Positions 24,610-38,260 of a stretch of DNA of 64,000 nt are shown piece by piece. Origin of the DNA: Arthrobacter sp. B0490. Its GTDB lineage: Bacteria > Actinomycetota > Actinomycetes > Actinomycetales > Micrococcaceae. Each line of letters opens with the position of its first letter. Within the stretch, counting starts at the first letter, position 1. The stretch is taken from NCBI RefSeq assembly GCF_002929355.1, contig NZ_PJIR01000005.1, positions 209,871 to 273,870 on the forward strand. The letters run 5' to 3'. The notes below the pieces were generated by a model. It was given only the letters and a program-made list of their open reading frames with translations. It searched no databases and had not been told where the DNA came from. Made by a program: the position numbers and the translations under genes.

Positions 24610-26424
24610 ATGGCTATCGCACCGACGGACAACCGCACGGAGACCGTTGTCTCGCTGCGTTCGGTGCGCACCGTGCTGACGCAGGTTGCCGACCGCATGG
24701 CGACTTCTGGCCGCACCCTTTCGACGGGCGAGGCGACGCGGATGCTCGTCGATGTCGAGGACATCTCGCGGATCGTCGACCACCTGCAGGTGCTCGTCGC
24801 AGGGATGGCGGAGGAACTGGATCTCGCGTCGGGGCGGACCTATGGTGCGGGTTCCATGACGGTACGAGCGGAACAGCTCGTCGGACGATCGGGAAGCGTC
24901 AGTGCATCCGCGGCCGGAGTGTCCGAGGGTTGGACCGGGGAGGGCGACCAGTCTGCTGGTGGGCCCGGGCGGGTCCAGTTCCGGAACTGCGCGGACTACC
25001 TGCGGGCCAGGCTCGGGATCAGCCGGAGCGAGGCGAAGCGCCGTCTCGTCCTGGCCCACAGCGTCCTGCCCGGCGTCACTCCCTCGGGTGCTCCCACCGA
25101 TCCGCCTCTCGGAACCGTGGGCGCGGCCCTCCGCTCCGGCAGTCTGAGTGGTCGGGCAGCGACGGCCATCTGTTCCGCGGTGGAACGGGTCCGATGTGTC
25201 GCTACCTCCGAGCAGCTGATGTCCATGGAGCACCACCTCACCCTGCAGGCAGTCGAAGCGGACGAGGACGTCCTGCGCGTCCTCGCCCGCCGCTGGGAGA
25301 CGGTACTGGATCAGGACGGACAGGAACCCACGGAGAAGGTCCTGCGGTCCCGCCAGGGGGTGTTCCTCAGGGGTCGGCGCCATGGCCTGCATCTCCTCGA
25401 GATCGGTGCCACCGACGAACAGTTCGAGTACCTCTCCACGGTCATGAATACGGCTACGAATCCCCGTACCCCGGGGGCCGGCCGCAGGGCCGATGATCCT
25501 CGGCGGCTCGGTGACCCCGATCCCTCCGTCGGCCCCGCATGTCCGGAGGGCGGCACCGGTGATGGGTCGCGGCTGCTGGATCCGCCGGAAGGTCCTACCC
25601 GGGCGCAGCGCCTGCTCGACGGCCTGGTGGGGGCCTGCCGTATCGCACTGTCCACCGCACAGCTGCCGGCCACCGGTGGTCACAGGCCGCAGGTGATGGT
25701 GACGATCGACTATCGGGACCTGCTGTCCGATGCCCGCAGTGCCGCCCATGCGGAGCCGTCCCCCGATGTCCGCGGCGTATCCCGCCGGGACCGGTCGGAT
25801 GGTGCCCCTACAGCCGGCCCGATGGATCGCCGTGGGACCGGGCGTGCCGTCTTCACCGAGCACTTGAGTGCCCGGAGCATCCGACGGATCGCCTGCGACG
25901 CGGACATCATCCCTCTCGTGCTCGGGGGTGACGGGCAGGTACTCGATGTCGGCCGAGCCGGCCAGCTGTTCCCACCCCACCTGCGCCGGGCCCTGATCGC
26001 CCGGGACAGGGGATGCGCCTTTCCGGACTGCACCATTCCTGCGAGCTGGTGCGAAGCCCATCACATGACACCCTGGTCACAGGGAGGGGGCACCAGCATC
26101 GACAACGGTGTCCTGCTCTGTGCACATCATCACCACGTGATCCACCTAGGCCACTGGCACGTGGAATCGCGCAGAGGGATCCCCTGGTTCACCCCACCGG
26201 CACATCTCAATCGACATGGAACCGCAGCCCGACGCAACCGATACTGGCATGCGGTGCCCGGTCTGCCTGCCGGTCAGGGTGTCATCTGTGGCCCCGGTAG
26301 CCCCGGTAGCCCCGGTAGCCCTGGTGACCTCGGTAACCCGGGTGGCCCCGGTGGCAACTGTGTCACCGGTGATCCGCCCCTCGTCGACGTCGTTCGATCC
26401 GGCCCATCTGCCGGGTACGGGTAG
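24610..26424 (+). CDS. DUF222-HNH endonuclease (13E12 repeat family)
   Basis: 604 residues. The DUF222 region (about residues 60-330) includes ARLGISRSEAKRRLVLA and GSLSGRAATAICSAV. The HNH nuclease is near residue 470: CAFPDCTIPASWCEAHHMTPW followed by DNGVLLCAHHHHVIH, with both CxxC-type zinc pairs and the catalytic HH. The C-terminal tail is a collagen-like Gly-Ser-Pro repeat (PGSPGSPGSPGDLGNPGGPGG). This family is often multi-copy in actinobacteria and resembles a selfish or SOS-linked nuclease; its role is not settled. No Shine-Dalgarno sequence precedes the ATG, so it is probably leaderless under the SOS-like box. Confidence 0.9.
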   Translation: MAIAPTDNRTETVVSLRSVRTVLTQVADRMATSGRTLSTGEATRMLVDVEDISRIVDHLQVLVAGMAEELDLASGRTYGAGSMTVRAEQLVGRSGSVSASAAGVSEGWTGEGDQSAGGPGRVQFRNCADYLRARLGISRSEAKRRLVLAHSVLPGVTPSGAPTDPPLGTVGAALRSGSLSGRAATAICSAVERVRCVATSEQLMSMEHHLTLQAVEADEDVLRVLARRWETVLDQDGQEPTEKVLRSRQGVFLRGRRHGLHLLEIGATDEQFEYLSTVMNTATNPRTPGAGRRADDPRRLGDPDPSVGPACPEGGTGDGSRLLDPPEGPTRAQRLLDGLVGACRIALSTAQLPATGGHRPQVMVTIDYRDLLSDARSAAHAEPSPDVRGVSRRDRSDGAPTAGPMDRRGTGRAVFTEHLSARSIRRIACDADIIPLVLGGDGQVLDVGRAGQLFPPHLRRALIARDRGCAFPDCTIPASWCEAHHMTPWSQGGGTSIDNGVLLCAHHHHVIHLGHWHVESRRGIPWFTPPAHLNRHGTAARRNRYWHAVPGLPAGQGVICGPGSPGSPGSPGDLGNPGGPGGNCVTGDPPLVDVVRSGPSAGYG

Positions 26425-26494
26425 CAAGGCCGATCCGGTCCTGCCGGGCACTCGCACTCCGCCCAACCATCCGGTCGGCGCCTCCCCGCGCGGT

Positions 26495-26941
26495 TCAGAC
26501 GCGGCGCTCGCTCCGTCGTCGTTCGTCCTCGTGGGCATCGTGGAGCAGATCCAGCACTGACCCCTCCGTGTGGACACCCGGGTTCACGATCGCGATCCAA
26601 CCGAGCCGACCGTACACGGGGTGCGGAAGGATCGTGTCGACCTCGCTGAAGTCCTGGTCGACGGCGATGTCACCCGTGAGCTGCCGAGCCCTAGTCGATC
26701 CGACGTGGATGTTCAGTCGCCACCGACCCTCTGCGTCGAGGTTCGACCGCGTGTCGTCGGGGTAGTCCTTCGTGACGATCGTCGCGTAGGGCTGGGTGTT
26801 CTGGGGCACGGTCCCGTCCGGGGAGTAATAGAAGAAGTGGTCACCCCAGGCGATCTGCGGTGCATCATCGCCTTCGCGGGGTGCCAGCTCCAGCACCCCG
26901 TCGTACGACCTGATCTCCTCGAGGATCTCCTCCATGTCCAT
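26495..26941 (-). CDS. DUF6194-like protein
   Basis: 148 residues. The signature is an N-terminal helix MEEILEEIRSYDGVLEL, then IAWGDHFFYYSPDG, YATIVTKDYPDD, and the middle RWRLNIHVG. I place it in the DUF6194 family from memory; the function is unknown. It appears soluble. It sits alone between the DUF222 nuclease and asd, both oriented so that it shares no operon with the nuclease. Confidence 0.7.
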   Translation of the reverse strand: MDMEEILEEIRSYDGVLELAPREGDDAPQIAWGDHFFYYSPDGTVPQNTQPYATIVTKDYPDDTRSNLDAEGRWRLNIHVGSTRARQLTGDIAVDQDFSEVDTILPHPVYGRLGWIAIVNPGVHTEGSVLDLLHDAHEDERRRSERRV

Positions 26942-27038
26942 GGTCCCAGTATCGCCGTCGTCCTCTCCTGCGAAAGGGCGCCGCGGCAGTGATTCGACGC
27001 GAGCGCCCAGAAGCAGCGGGCCGCACGACGACCATGGT

Positions 27039-28178
27039 CTAGAGGTTGCCGGTGGCGATCATCAACATCCGGCGGAGCGGTTCGGCAGCACCCCACAGCA
27101 ACTGATCGCCCACGGTGAATGCGCTGATGTACTCGCGGCCCATCTCCAGCTTGCGGATGCGCCCCACCGGGATCTCCAGCGAACCGGTGGCAGCTACGGG
27201 GGTGAGCCCCGCAAGGGTGTCCACCTTCGTGTTCGGGATGACGCGCACCCATTCGTTGTCCGCAGCGAGAATCGACTCGATCTCGCCGACCGGCAGATCC
27301 TGGGTCAGTTTCAGGGTCAGCGCCTGGGAGTGCGAGCGCATGGCACCCACACGGACACACAGGCCGTCGAAGGGGATGCGGGTGTCGGTGCCGAGGATCT
27401 TGTTGGTCTCCGCGCCGGCCTTCCACTCCTCCTTCGACTGGCCGTTGCCGAGGTCGCTGTCGATCCAGGGGATGACGGAGCCCGCCAGGGGGACGCCGAA
27501 CTGGGAGGCGTCGAGGCTGGCATGCCGCTGCTTCGCGAGGATCGCCCGGTCGATGTCCAGGATGGCGGAGGCGGGATCATCGAGGTTCATCGCGACGGTG
27601 CCGTGGAGAGCGCCGAACTGGTTCAGGAGTTCACGCATGTGGCGCGCTCCACCACCTGACGCGGCCTGATAGGTCATCGAGGTACCCCACTCGACCAGTC
27701 CGTTGCGGAAGAGCCCACCCAGCCCCATGAGCATGCAGGAGACCGTGCAGTTGCCGCCGATGAAGTCACGGACACCGTCGGCGAGGCCCTTGTCGATGGC
27801 CGAACGGTTGACGGGATCGAGGACGATCACGCTGTCCTGCTCCATGCGCAGGGTCGACGCGGCGTCGAGCCACAGGCCCGACCAGCCGGCGTCACGCAGC
27901 TTCGGGTACACCTCGGCGGTGTAGTCACCGCCCTGAGCGGTCACGATGATCGGCAGCTTGGCGAGGATCTCGACGTCGTACGCGTCCTGCAGGGTGCCCG
28001 AGCCCTCGGCGAACGACGGCGCTGCACCCCCCACCGCGGAGGTCGAGAAGAATACGGGGTTGATGCGGGCGAAATCGCCCTCGTCCTGGAGCCGCTGCAT
28101 GAGGACCGAGCCGACCATGCCACGCCAGCCCACGAATCCGACGGACGGCAGGGCTGAACTCTCGGGTGCTGAAGTCAT
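27039..28178 (-). CDS. asd: Aspartate-semialdehyde dehydrogenase
   Basis: 379 residues. It makes aspartate semialdehyde from aspartyl phosphate with NADPH, feeding Lys, Thr, Met and diaminopimelate synthesis. [17 protein letters not shown] is the nucleotide-binding motif and [13 protein letters not shown] contains the catalytic cysteine, the Gram-negative (E. coli) type rather than the Gram-positive one. A TAAACT box (28186-28191) lies seven bases upstream of the ATG with no Shine-Dalgarno sequence, so it is probably leaderless. It could supply lysine precursors to the peptide synthetase 3.4 kb away, but this is not shown. Confidence 0.95.
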   Translation of the reverse strand: MTSAPESSALPSVGFVGWRGMVGSVLMQRLQDEGDFARINPVFFSTSAVGGAAPSFAEGSGTLQDAYDVEILAKLPIIVTAQGGDYTAEVYPKLRDAGWSGLWLDAASTLRMEQDSVIVLDPVNRSAIDKGLADGVRDFIGGNCTVSCMLMGLGGLFRNGLVEWGTSMTYQAASGGGARHMRELLNQFGALHGTVAMNLDDPASAILDIDRAILAKQRHASLDASQFGVPLAGSVIPWIDSDLGNGQSKEEWKAGAETNKILGTDTRIPFDGLCVRVGAMRSHSQALTLKLTQDLPVGEIESILAADNEWVRVIPNTKVDTLAGLTPVAATGSLEIPVGRIRKLEMGREYISAFTVGDQLLWGAAEPLRRMLMIATGNL

Positions 28179-28331
28179 GCAGTCCAGTTTAGGCGGTGGG
28201 CGCTGGCAGCCGCCGCTTTGTGACCGGAGCCTCGGTCACTGCTCGGAAGACTGCTCGGAAGACTGCTCGGAAGACCGATCCGAAGACTGCCCCGGCGGCA
28301 GCGGATGGTGCGGTCCTGCGATGGGCGGTCC

Positions 28332-28973
28332 TCACGCCTCCTCGCCTGGGCTGCCCCGGGGTGCGGGGGCCGGCCCGTGGAACGCCCGACGGACGATGAT
28401 GCCCGCCGGGATGATCAGCAGCCAGAGGTACATGGCGATGCGCGGCACCAGGAAAGCCACCGGGATGCTCGCGGCGAACACGAGCGGTACGGGGAGCAGT
28501 GCCCGCAGGACGTAGAGGTAGAGGGCCCGGTCCACAGCGGGCAGCATGAGCCCCGGTCGCCACGCATACGCCCAGACCAGGTTCAGCATGGAATAGACGC
28601 CTGCGACCACCGACGCGTAGACGACGACAGGTTAGGGCGAGGACGTCCCGCCGTACTCGCTGAGCACGTTGGTCGGCAGGGGAAGGAGAGCCACGAAGAA
28701 GAGCAGCAGCAGGTTCAGGACCTGCAGCCGGAAGTCGTAGCGGACGATGACACGGACCTTCCGGTGATGGTTCATCCACGCGCTACCGATGACGGTGAAG
28801 CTGAGTGCGAAGGAGAAGAAGTGCGGCAGCTGCTCCACGAGGGCCGCACCGACCTGGTCCGGCTGCAGACCGTCCGGAACCTCCAGATCGAGGACGAGGA
28901 GCGTCATCGCGATGGCGAACACCGCATCGCTGAAGAACACGGTCCGGTCGGTCGAGGCTCCTCGGGTGAGCAC
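28332..28973 (-). pseudogene. TMEM175-family potassium channel, interrupted by an in-frame stop
   Basis: The N-terminal half (28973 to 28635) has the family motif FFSDAVFAIAMTLLVLDLEVP and three membrane helices. The C-terminal half (28631 to 28332, VVYASVVAGVYSMLNLVWAY onward) has the remaining three. Both are in the same frame, separated only by a TAA codon at 28634-28632, and together give a 213-residue protein, a normal bacterial TMEM175 length. Intact members form dimeric K+ leak channels with the FSD motif at the pore. One base change explains the break. The 300-base C-terminal frame has an ATG but no convincing ribosome site. Confidence 0.75.
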
Positions 28974-29076
28974 CGACTTGTAGCGGGTCCTCAGAGCTTT
29001 CCGATCCGCTGGTTCGGCGTCCTCGGCGTGCGGTACCGTCCGAGCCTAGCTGCTCGTCCGGGCCTACGATAGGCGG

Positions 29077-29922
29077 ATGAACGAGGCGCCGAGCCCACGG
29101 TCAGGCGACATGGCAGGCAGACCCGGAAGGCTTGCGAGCACCGTGGTGCTCCTTGGTCAGCGCACCCTGTTCCTCGCCGTGGTGGTCTTCTCCGGCTGGG
29201 CGATCTACGCGCTGTTCCTGGCGGAGGTGGACGACGGCGACCGCCAGCCCTGGGTGTTCGTGATCATCTGGGCCCTGGCCGCCTACGTCCTGGTCCCGCG
29301 GATCAACAGGCTCCTGACGCGGATCTACGTCCCCGATTACTTCATCGGACGTACCCGTACTGCCGACGGACTCCTCGGCGATCCGATCAACGTGGCCGTC
29401 ATCGGCAGCGCCGAGGATCTCCGGGCCGCCATGCTGTCCGCCGGGTGGACGGAGGCCGATCCGCTGAATCTCCGGAGCGGCTGGCGGATCGCCACGGCGT
29501 CGGTCCTGCGCCGCAGCTACCCATCGGCCCCGGTCAGTTCGCTGTTCGTCTTCGGCAGGAAGCAGGATCTCGCCTTCGAACAGGAGGTCTCCGGAAACCC
29601 CGCACAACGGCACCATGTGCGCTTCTGGTCCTGTCCGCCGGGCTGGGTCCTTCCGGGCGGGTTCGACGTCGACCTGGTGGGTGCAGCGACGTTCGACCGC
29701 AGCGTCGGACTCTCCCTGTTCACCTTCCAGGTGACCCACCGGATCGCCGAACGGACAGACGACGAACGGGACTGGGTGGTCGCCGGCCTGGGGGAGTGGG
29801 CCGGCGTGCACATCGTGCGTCACTTCTCGACCGGCTATCACACCCGCAACGGCGGCGGAGATGCCATCGAGACGGATGGCGATCTACCCATCCTGACCCT
29901 GGCAACCGAGCCGGTGCCCTGA
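29077..29922 (+). CDS. LssY_C domain membrane protein
   Basis: 281 residues. Two transmembrane helices (about residues 30-50 and 60-78) precede a soluble domain typical of LssY C-terminal proteins: NVAVIGSAEDLRAAMLSAGWTEAD, then SSLFVFGRKQDLAFEQEV and QRHHVRFWSCPP. LssY domains often accompany PAP2 phosphatases or stand alone; the function is unknown. A TACGAT box (29065-29070) ends six bases before the ATG. A hairpin follows the stop directly. Confidence 0.8.
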   Translation: MNEAPSPRSGDMAGRPGRLASTVVLLGQRTLFLAVVVFSGWAIYALFLAEVDDGDRQPWVFVIIWALAAYVLVPRINRLLTRIYVPDYFIGRTRTADGLLGDPINVAVIGSAEDLRAAMLSAGWTEADPLNLRSGWRIATASVLRRSYPSAPVSSLFVFGRKQDLAFEQEVSGNPAQRHHVRFWSCPPGWVLPGGFDVDLVGAATFDRSVGLSLFTFQVTHRIAERTDDERDWVVAGLGEWAGVHIVRHFSTGYHTRNGGGDAIETDGDLPILTLATEPVP

Positions 29923-29945
29923 CCGGGCAGGTGAGCGCTGCCCGG
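29923..29945 (+). terminator. Terminator after the LssY_C gene
   Basis: CCGGGCAG (29923-29930) and CTGCCCGG (29938-29945) form an 8-bp stem directly after the stop codon. Confidence 0.6.
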
Positions 29946-30017
29946 CTCCCGGACGCGACGACGATTCGCGACGCCGACAAGGGGGCTCAGCGCTGGTTGT
30001 GCCTGTGGGTCCCGGCG

Positions 30018-30035
30018 CCGGGCAGCTACCCGGCT
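30018..30035 (-). terminator. Hairpin after folA
   Basis: GCCGGG (30018-30023) pairs with CCCGGC (30030-30035), eight bases past the folA stop. Weak U-tract. Confidence 0.4.
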
Positions 30036-30042
30036 CCCGGCC

Positions 30043-30636
30043 TCAGGCGCCTTCCGGCGACCCTGCGGCCGCCTGGGCCGCCCTGGTCCACAGACTGATG
30101 CGGTACCGGGTCCCGTTGGAGGATTCCAGCCAGCCCGAGTCCGGCGTCAGCGCTGCCAGGGCCCACTCCGTGCCCAGCGGGGGCGCGACGGTGTCGCCCT
30201 CGGTCGTCGATTCGACGACCGTCACGAGGACGGCGTTGGCCCGCTCCAGCGCATCCGCATAGACCTGTCCACCACCGATCACCCAGACCTCCTCGGCACC
30301 CGGGCTGGTCCGTGCGGCCTCGAACGCGGCCTCGAGCGAACCGACGACGACGGCACCCGGGAGGTCCGGACCGGATCTGGAGACGACGATGTTCGTGCGG
30401 TCCGGCAGGGGCCGCGACCTCGCGGGGAAGGACTCCCAGGTACGGCGGCCCATGATGACGGGATGTCCCGTCGTCGTGGCCTTGAAGTGCGCCATGTCCT
30501 CGGGCAGGTGCCAGGGGATGCCGCCGTCCCTGCCGATCACCCCGTTCTCGGTCTGTGCCCAGATGAGGCCGATCACGGGCCCGGATCCGACGGCGTCGGA
30601 CACGCTGAGGGAGCGCGGCGAGGATGCCTCGCTCAT
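30043..30636 (-). CDS. folA: Dihydrofolate reductase
   Basis: 197 residues. It reduces dihydrofolate with [32 protein letters not shown] is the substrate and nicotinamide site with the catalytic Asp/Glu, [15 protein letters not shown] is the NADPH site, and [14 protein letters not shown] is the glycine motif. The N-terminus has about 19 extra residues ([19 protein letters not shown]). The ATG overlaps the thyA stop by four bases (ATGA), the usual coupling of thymidylate synthesis to folate recycling. Confidence 0.93.
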   Translation of the reverse strand: MSEASSPRSLSVSDAVGSGPVIGLIWAQTENGVIGRDGGIPWHLPEDMAHFKATTTGHPVIMGRRTWESFPARSRPLPDRTNIVVSRSGPDLPGAVVVGSLEAAFEAARTSPGAEEVWVIGGGQVYADALERANAVLVTVVESTTEGDTVAPPLGTEWALAALTPDSGWLESSNGTRYRISLWTRAAQAAAGSPEGA

Positions 30637-31460
30637 ACCGCCACCTGTGCCTTGATCGTGGGGTGGTGCCGGTAGTCGACCACGTCGAAGTCCTCCAGGG
30701 TGTAGTCGAAGATGCTCGCGGGTTTCCGCTTCAGCTCGATCCGCGGGTACGGGTACGGGTCTCGGGACAGCTGCTCCGCGACCTGCTCCACATGGTTGTC
30801 GTACACATGGACGTCCCCGCCGGTCCAGATGAACTCCCCGGGCTCGAGCCCGGTCTGCTGCGCCACCATGAGGGTCAGCAGTGCGTAGGACGCGATGTTG
30901 AACGGCACCCCGAGGAACGTGTCCGCCGACCGCTGATAGAGCTGGCAGGACAACCGGCCTGGACCGCCGTCGACACCGGGGGTCACATAGAACTGGAAGA
31001 ACACGTGGCAGGGAGGCAGCGCCATGTTGTGCAGTTCTGAGACGTTCCACGCCGAGACGAGATGTCGGCGCGAATCGGGATCGGTCCTCAGGGCCTCGAC
31101 CACCCGGGCGATCTGGTCGATGTGACCGCCGTCGGGCGTGGGCCAGGAGCGCCACTGGACGCCGTAGACGGGGCCGAGCTCACCGTCGTCGTCCGCCCAC
31201 TCGTTCCAGATGGAGACGCCCCGCTCCTGGAGCCAGCGGACGTTGGAATCGCCCCGCAGGAACCAGAGCAGCTCCAGCGCCACCGACTTGAAGTGCACGC
31301 GCTTGGTGGTGACGAGCGGGAACGACTCGCGAAGGTCGAAACGGAGCTGCCGGCCGAAGACGCTGCGGGTGCCGGTGCCCGTCCGGTCGCTCTTCACCGC
31401 GCCGTTCGCCATCACGTCGCGCAGCAGGTCCTCGTACGGGGTGGGGATGGGAGTGCTCAC
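30633..31460 (-). CDS. thyA: Thymidylate synthase (ThyA)
   Basis: 275 residues with a GTG start. It methylates dUMP to dTMP using methylene-tetrahydrofolate. The sequence has [36 protein letters not shown] with the catalytic cysteine, and [20 protein letters not shown], matching the E. coli-type enzyme. A TAGACT box (31467-31472) ends six bases before the GTG, so it is probably leaderless. It forms an operon with folA. Confidence 0.95.
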   Translation of the reverse strand: MSTPIPTPYEDLLRDVMANGAVKSDRTGTGTRSVFGRQLRFDLRESFPLVTTKRVHFKSVALELLWFLRGDSNVRWLQERGVSIWNEWADDDGELGPVYGVQWRSWPTPDGGHIDQIARVVEALRTDPDSRRHLVSAWNVSELHNMALPPCHVFFQFYVTPGVDGGPGRLSCQLYQRSADTFLGVPFNIASYALLTLMVAQQTGLEPGEFIWTGGDVHVYDNHVEQVAEQLSRDPYPYPRIELKRKPASIFDYTLEDFDVVDYRHHPTIKAQVAV

Positions 31461-31511
31461 CCAGCCAGTCTAGGACGAACGCACCCTCACGGACTGCGGC
31501 GGGACCCCCGG

Positions 31512-31517
31512 TAGACT
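31512..31517 (+). promoter_or_regulatory. -10 box of the NRPS/M1 operon
   Basis: TAGACT on the + strand, 71 bases before the NRPS GTG, in the 128-base divergent region with thyA. No clear -35 is seen. Confidence 0.35.
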
Positions 31518-31588
31518 TCGCCGGAGCCCGTGTACGGACGGCCGGCGCAGGTCACCTGCCGTTCACATTCCACCGGAAGAATCCCACC

Positions 31589-35535
<3,947 letters not shown>

Positions 35536-35539
<4 letters not shown>

Positions 35540-36942
35540 GCAGTAGTCCCGAGAGCCTCGCGCCGGACCCGTACACCCCGACCAACGGCAGCACCTCCTA
35601 CCGCGTCGGGCATTACGACCTCAGCTTCGACTACAAGCTCTCCAGCAACCGCCTGGCCGGGCGCGCCGTCCTCACCCTGACCGCGAACCGGGAACTGCAC
35701 CAGGTCGACCTCGACCTCAGCGGCCTGCGCACCACCAAGGTCACCTCCGACACCGTCCGCATCCGGTCCTTCAAGGACCGCGCCGGCAAGCTCGTGATCG
35801 GATTCCGCGACCCGGTGCCGTCCGACGCCGAGTTCCGGCTCGACATCCGCTACGAGGGCAACCCCAGACCCCTCTCGGGTATCTGGGGCGAGGTCGGGTG
35901 GGAGGAACTGACCGACGGCGTCCTCGTGGCGGGACAGCCCACGGGAGCGCCGTCCTGGTTCCCCTGCAACGACCACCCCTCGCAGAAGGCGTCCTACCGG
36001 TTCACCGCGACCACCGATGCCGGGTACCGCGCGATCTGCAACGGCGTGCTCGTGTCGCGCATCGACAAGTCCAGCCGGACCACGTGGGTGTACGAACAGG
36101 TGGAGCCCATGGCCACCTACCTCGCCACGGTCCAGATCGGCCGCTACGACCTCGTGGCCCTGAACGACCCGGCACGGCCGGCCGTCGCCCTTCCCTCCCG
36201 CGCTGCAGCGGTCCGTGGACCGGGAAGCCCGGTGCCACAGTACGCCGCCGTGCCGGCGTCCCTCGCCCCCGCCGCCCGAGCGGCGCTGGCGCGACATCAT
36301 CAGATGATGACGGCGTTCGAACACCGTTTCGGACCCTACCCCTACCCCCAGTACCTCGTGGTGGTCACCGACGACGACCTGGAGATCCCCCTCGAGGCGC
36401 AGACGCTCTCCATCATCGGGCGCAACCACCTGGACGAGGGCTGGGACGCGCAGCGGCTGATCGCGCACGAACTCGCGCACCAGTGGTTCGGCAACGCCGT
36501 CACCGCAGCCCGCTGGCAGGACATCTGGCTGCACGAGGGCTTCGCCTGCTACGCCGAATGGGTCTGGTCCGAGGCCAGCGGTTCGACGATGGCAGCCACC
36601 CTCGCGCGGTCGACACACCAGCGCCTCGGCCGGGAACCCCAGGACCTGCTGCTCGGGGACCCCGGCGCCGCCGACATGTTCGACGACCGCGTCTACAAGC
36701 GTGGCGCCCTCACGCTGCATGCGCTGCGGACAGCGGCCGGCGACGACGCCTTCTTCGGGCTGCTGCAGGCCTGGTCCGCCGAATACCGCTTCGGGACGGC
36801 CACCACGCCCGACTTCATCGCGCTCGCGGTGCGCCTGCTCCCGGACATCGACGCTGAGGGCCTGCTGACGGCATGGCTCTTCTCCGAGGCCCTGCCCGCC
36901 CTGCAGACCGGCGGCGTGGCCCATCTCTTCGGGAGCCGGTAG
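35536..36942 (+). CDS. M1 family zinc aminopeptidase, coupled to the NRPS
   Basis: 468 residues, shorter than full aminopeptidase N. The N-terminal beta domain (SYRVGHYDLSFDYKL...) leads to the catalytic domain with zinc ligands His311, Glu312 and His315 in AHELAHQWFGN and Glu334 in WLHEGFACYAEW. The usual GAMEN substrate motif is replaced by PLEAQT, a variant known in the family. It has no signal peptide and is probably cytoplasmic. The GTG start overlaps the NRPS stop (GTGA). Epsilon-poly-lysine producers carry a zinc aminopeptidase (Pld) that degrades the polymer, so trimming or self-protection is a reasonable inference. Confidence 0.9.
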
Positions 36943-36951
36943 CTCCCCGGC

Positions 36952-37824
36952 TCACCCGGCGACGGCGACGGCCGCCACGAGTCCCAGCGGTTCGAGCACA
37001 GTGCCCTCGACGGCCTGCAGATCGGTGATCCTGGCATCCCGCAGTACGTCGACCGCATCCGGATCACCGGCCGTGAATCCGGTACCCAGCGCCTTGACCA
37101 GGGCCTCCTTGCGGGTCCACAGGCGGGCGCGGGCTCTGCCCCGGTCGGCGAACGGGAGGAGCCCGACGGCGCGCTGCTCCTCGGAGGTCAGGGCTACCCC
37201 GTCGAACCCGTCGAAGTCCACCTCCGACGCCGCAGCGAGGTCGATGCCGAGCGCCGGGGCCCCGAGGGGAGCGACGCCGGGCCGAGGCGGGCCGGCGGGA
37301 TCACCACCGCGAGCGCGTGGGCCTGCCGGGTCGATGCGGAGGGCCGGGGGCCGGGCAGGAGCGACACCGGGTGCGGCCGGCCCCGTGGGTGCAACCCCGC
37401 GCAGGTCGAGCGCGCCGAGCAGGGCGAAACCGCCGGCCCGGGACAGGCTGAGCGCGAGGGGCACGCGTTCGCCGTCGAGCAGGTAGGACGGTCGTCCGTG
37501 ATCCGGCCGACCCGCCGGTCCGCAGCGCGGACACGTGGAATCGGAGACGAGCCGCTCCGACCCCTCCCCGAGTAGATCGGCCACGAGGAGGCGCAGGAGG
37601 TACCGGCCCGCGGCGAAGGATCCTGATGCGGCGGTATCACGGGCGCGCGCCGCGCGTGCGCGTTCGACGTCGTCGAGGCGGCTGAGCATCATGCCGACGG
37701 GCGGGAGGTCGGCGCCGGGGCCGATCGCCCGCAGGCGGAGCGCGACTGTCGGCACGCCGGTCGGACCGGCGCATGCCGTGCGTGCGACGGCAGGGGTGAT
37801 GGGTGTGCCGGGGAAGGACGTCAT
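36952..37824 (-). CDS. Sfp-type 4'-phosphopantetheinyl transferase with low-complexity insert
   Basis: 290 residues from the ATG at 37824. The C-terminal half has the metal-binding ALGIDL and the catalytic WTRKEALVKALGTGF, characteristic of Sfp/AcpS enzymes that load coenzyme A-derived arms onto carrier domains. A Pro/Ala/Gly stretch (about residues 145-205, with repeats of the form GVAP-PAL-ID) is inserted before the GIDL strand; a normal Sfp enzyme has a few residues there. It is convergent with the M1 gene, 9 bases apart, and is the only such enzyme in view, so it probably activates the neighbouring NRPS. Confidence 0.85.
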   Translation of the reverse strand: MTSFPGTPITPAVARTACAGPTGVPTVALRLRAIGPGADLPPVGMMLSRLDDVERARAARARDTAASGSFAAGRYLLRLLVADLLGEGSERLVSDSTCPRCGPAGRPDHGRPSYLLDGERVPLALSLSRAGGFALLGALDLRGVAPTGPAAPGVAPARPPALRIDPAGPRARGGDPAGPPRPGVAPLGAPALGIDLAAASEVDFDGFDGVALTSEEQRAVGLLPFADRGRARARLWTRKEALVKALGTGFTAGDPDAVDVLRDARITDLQAVEGTVLEPLGLVAAVAVAG

Positions 37825-37885
37825 GCCCTCATCGTCCCCCGGGCACGAGGGCCCACGCGAGGGGTCGCGCCGATCGGCGTCGGGC

Positions 37886-38125
37886 CTAGTGGCCGCCGCC
37901 GAACAGTTCGGCACACACGTCGTCCCGCAGCACGAACGGCCGGGGACGGTCGCTGTCCGCGGGCCGTCCGTAGACGTAGTACCCGCGGCCCTCGCCCGGT
38001 CCTCCGGCGGCTCGATCGATGGCGTGCAGGAGCCTCGGCGTCAGCGGTCCGGTGGGCCCGATCCTGTGGATCTGCTCGATCTCGTGCGGCGCGAGCGCCC
38101 GCACGAGGCCCTTCACATCGGCCAT
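37886..38125 (-). CDS. Small hypothetical protein (79 aa), possible phosphate-regulated gene
   Basis: 79 residues starting MADVKGLVRALAPHEIEQI, behind GAGAGGAA. It contains a helix, a TPRLLHAIDRA segment and a hydrophobic/aromatic GYYVYGRPAD. No membrane helix or known domain is seen. Upstream is a TAGTGT -10 (38175-38170) and, over the -35 region, an 11-bp-spaced direct repeat resembling a PHO box. Next to ppk, this hints at a role under phosphate limitation, which is inference. Confidence 0.6.
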   Translation of the reverse strand: MADVKGLVRALAPHEIEQIHRIGPTGPLTPRLLHAIDRAAGGPGEGRGYYVYGRPADSDRPRPFVLRDDVCAELFGGGH

Positions 38126-38185
38126 GGGTGCGTTCCTCTCGTCGGTGCCGGTCCCTGCGTGAGGGTCCGACACTAGGCGTCCGGG

Positions 38186-38202
38186 GTGAACGCATCGTGA
38201 AC
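38186..38202 (-). promoter_or_regulatory. Candidate PHO (PhoP) box
   Basis: GTTCAC occurs twice on the minus strand with starts exactly 11 bp apart (as GTGAAC at 38186 and 38197 on the + strand), the spacing of actinobacterial PhoP boxes. A third copy is at 38229-38234. It covers the -35 region of the 79-codon gene. Confidence 0.45.
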
Positions 38203-38260
38203 GGAGGTCGTATCGGCGCTGACTCCACGTGAACTGATCGACGTCGCGGGTAGCTGCGGG

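Noticed and set aside
28189..28779. 196-codon frame opposite or beside the TMEM175 gene
   Set aside because: Its composition is Arg/Pro/Ala-rich and the channel motifs are in another frame.
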